DNA of 23,242 bases. Source: a virus. The DNA lies in the IMG/VR virus record IMGVR_UViG_3300021599_001043, positions 1 to 23,242 of that record, one strand, 5' to 3'. The notes beneath the pieces were generated by a model. That model had not been told where the DNA came from and searched no databases. It saw only the letters and a list, made by a program, of their open reading frames with translations. Below, one piece after another: positions 23,156 through 23,242 of the stretch; the stretch's first letter is position 1, and the number at the start of each line of letters is the position of its first letter. A program made the position numbers and the translations under genes.

Positions 23156-23180
23156 AAAAGGGGCTTTTGCCCCTTTTTTT
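23156..23180 (+). terminator. Rho-independent terminator of the plus-strand gene
   Basis: AAAAGGGGC (23156-23164) pairs with GCCCCTTTT (from 23169) around TTTT and ends in a seven-T run. It begins within two bases of the stop codon. It makes the 115-aa gene a single-gene transcription unit. Confidence 0.9.
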
Positions 23181-23186
23181 ATATAC

Positions 23187-23219
23187 AGGGTGGGCATAAA
23201 CAAAGTTTTATAGGGTGGG
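23187..23219 (+). repeat. Two AGGGTGGG repeats at the window edge
   Basis: AGGGTGGG occurs at 23187-23194 and 23212-23219, 25 bases apart, each preceded by an A/T-rich TATA-like stretch. The same octamer is on the minus strand at 22556-22563. The copies lie after the terminator and may belong to the control region of a next plus-strand gene outside the window. Confidence 0.45.
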
Positions 23220-23242
23220 AGATTTAAAAAATATATCTCTCA

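Noticed and set aside
1-23242. Stop-codon reassignment (TAG read as Gln) as in some crAss-like phages
   Set aside because: TAG ends the 50-aa zinc-ribbon gene and the 243-aa gene at sensible places, and long genes are free of internal TAG.

Overview
The window looks like the virion-structure module of a low-GC, double-stranded DNA tailed phage of the crAss-like group (Crassvirales), infecting a member of Bacteroidota. The assignment rests on gene content and order: a ~670-aa large terminase, an unusually long ~860-aa portal, an acidic scaffold/cargo-type protein, a ~517-aa major capsid protein, several tail-ring (tail-tubular-like) proteins, HU/IHF-like proteins, a metallophosphoesterase and a very large tail stabilization/muzzle-type protein. 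It also rests on promoters resembling the Bacteroidota pattern (TTTG, 19-20 bases, TAnnTTTR) and on AT-rich start regions without clear Shine-Dalgarno sequences. No database search was possible; family names come from reading the proteins.

Layout. Nearly everything is on the minus strand, so the operon reads from right to left. It starts at a promoter near 22.5 kb. First come small genes: a winged-helix-like regulator candidate, an HU/IHF-like protein, a zinc-binding protein and four unassigned proteins, the last possibly the small terminase. Then follow TerL and portal, a newly noticed 39-aa gene, an SPFH/band-7 protein, the scaffold candidate and the MCP. TerS candidate, TerL, portal and the 39-aa gene are joined by three successive TAATG stop/start overlaps.

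A 192-base gap rich in RNA hairpins follows the MCP. Next are a conserved structural protein (possibly auxiliary capsid) and a ring/adaptor-type protein. After these comes a cassette of fibre, decoration and accessory proteins: a beta-rich protein with a Thr-rich tail, a 187-aa protein, a 50-aa zinc ribbon, an 88-aa protein, a tail-collar fibre and a Cys/Thr-rich protein. A strong terminator ends this unit near 6.5 kb. A new promoter then drives a metallophosphoesterase, two ring proteins flanking an IHF-like protein, and the muzzle-type protein, which runs off the left edge.

The right edge (22.47-23.24 kb) is a divergent control region with G-rich, C-rich and palindromic sequence. It leads to one plus-strand gene with a structured leader, codon use unlike its neighbours and its own terminator. 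This is probably the boundary with the oppositely transcribed early/replication module. All genes read through with the standard genetic code, and TAG serves as a stop in at least two of them. No tRNA, CRISPR array, integrase or insertion sequence was seen.
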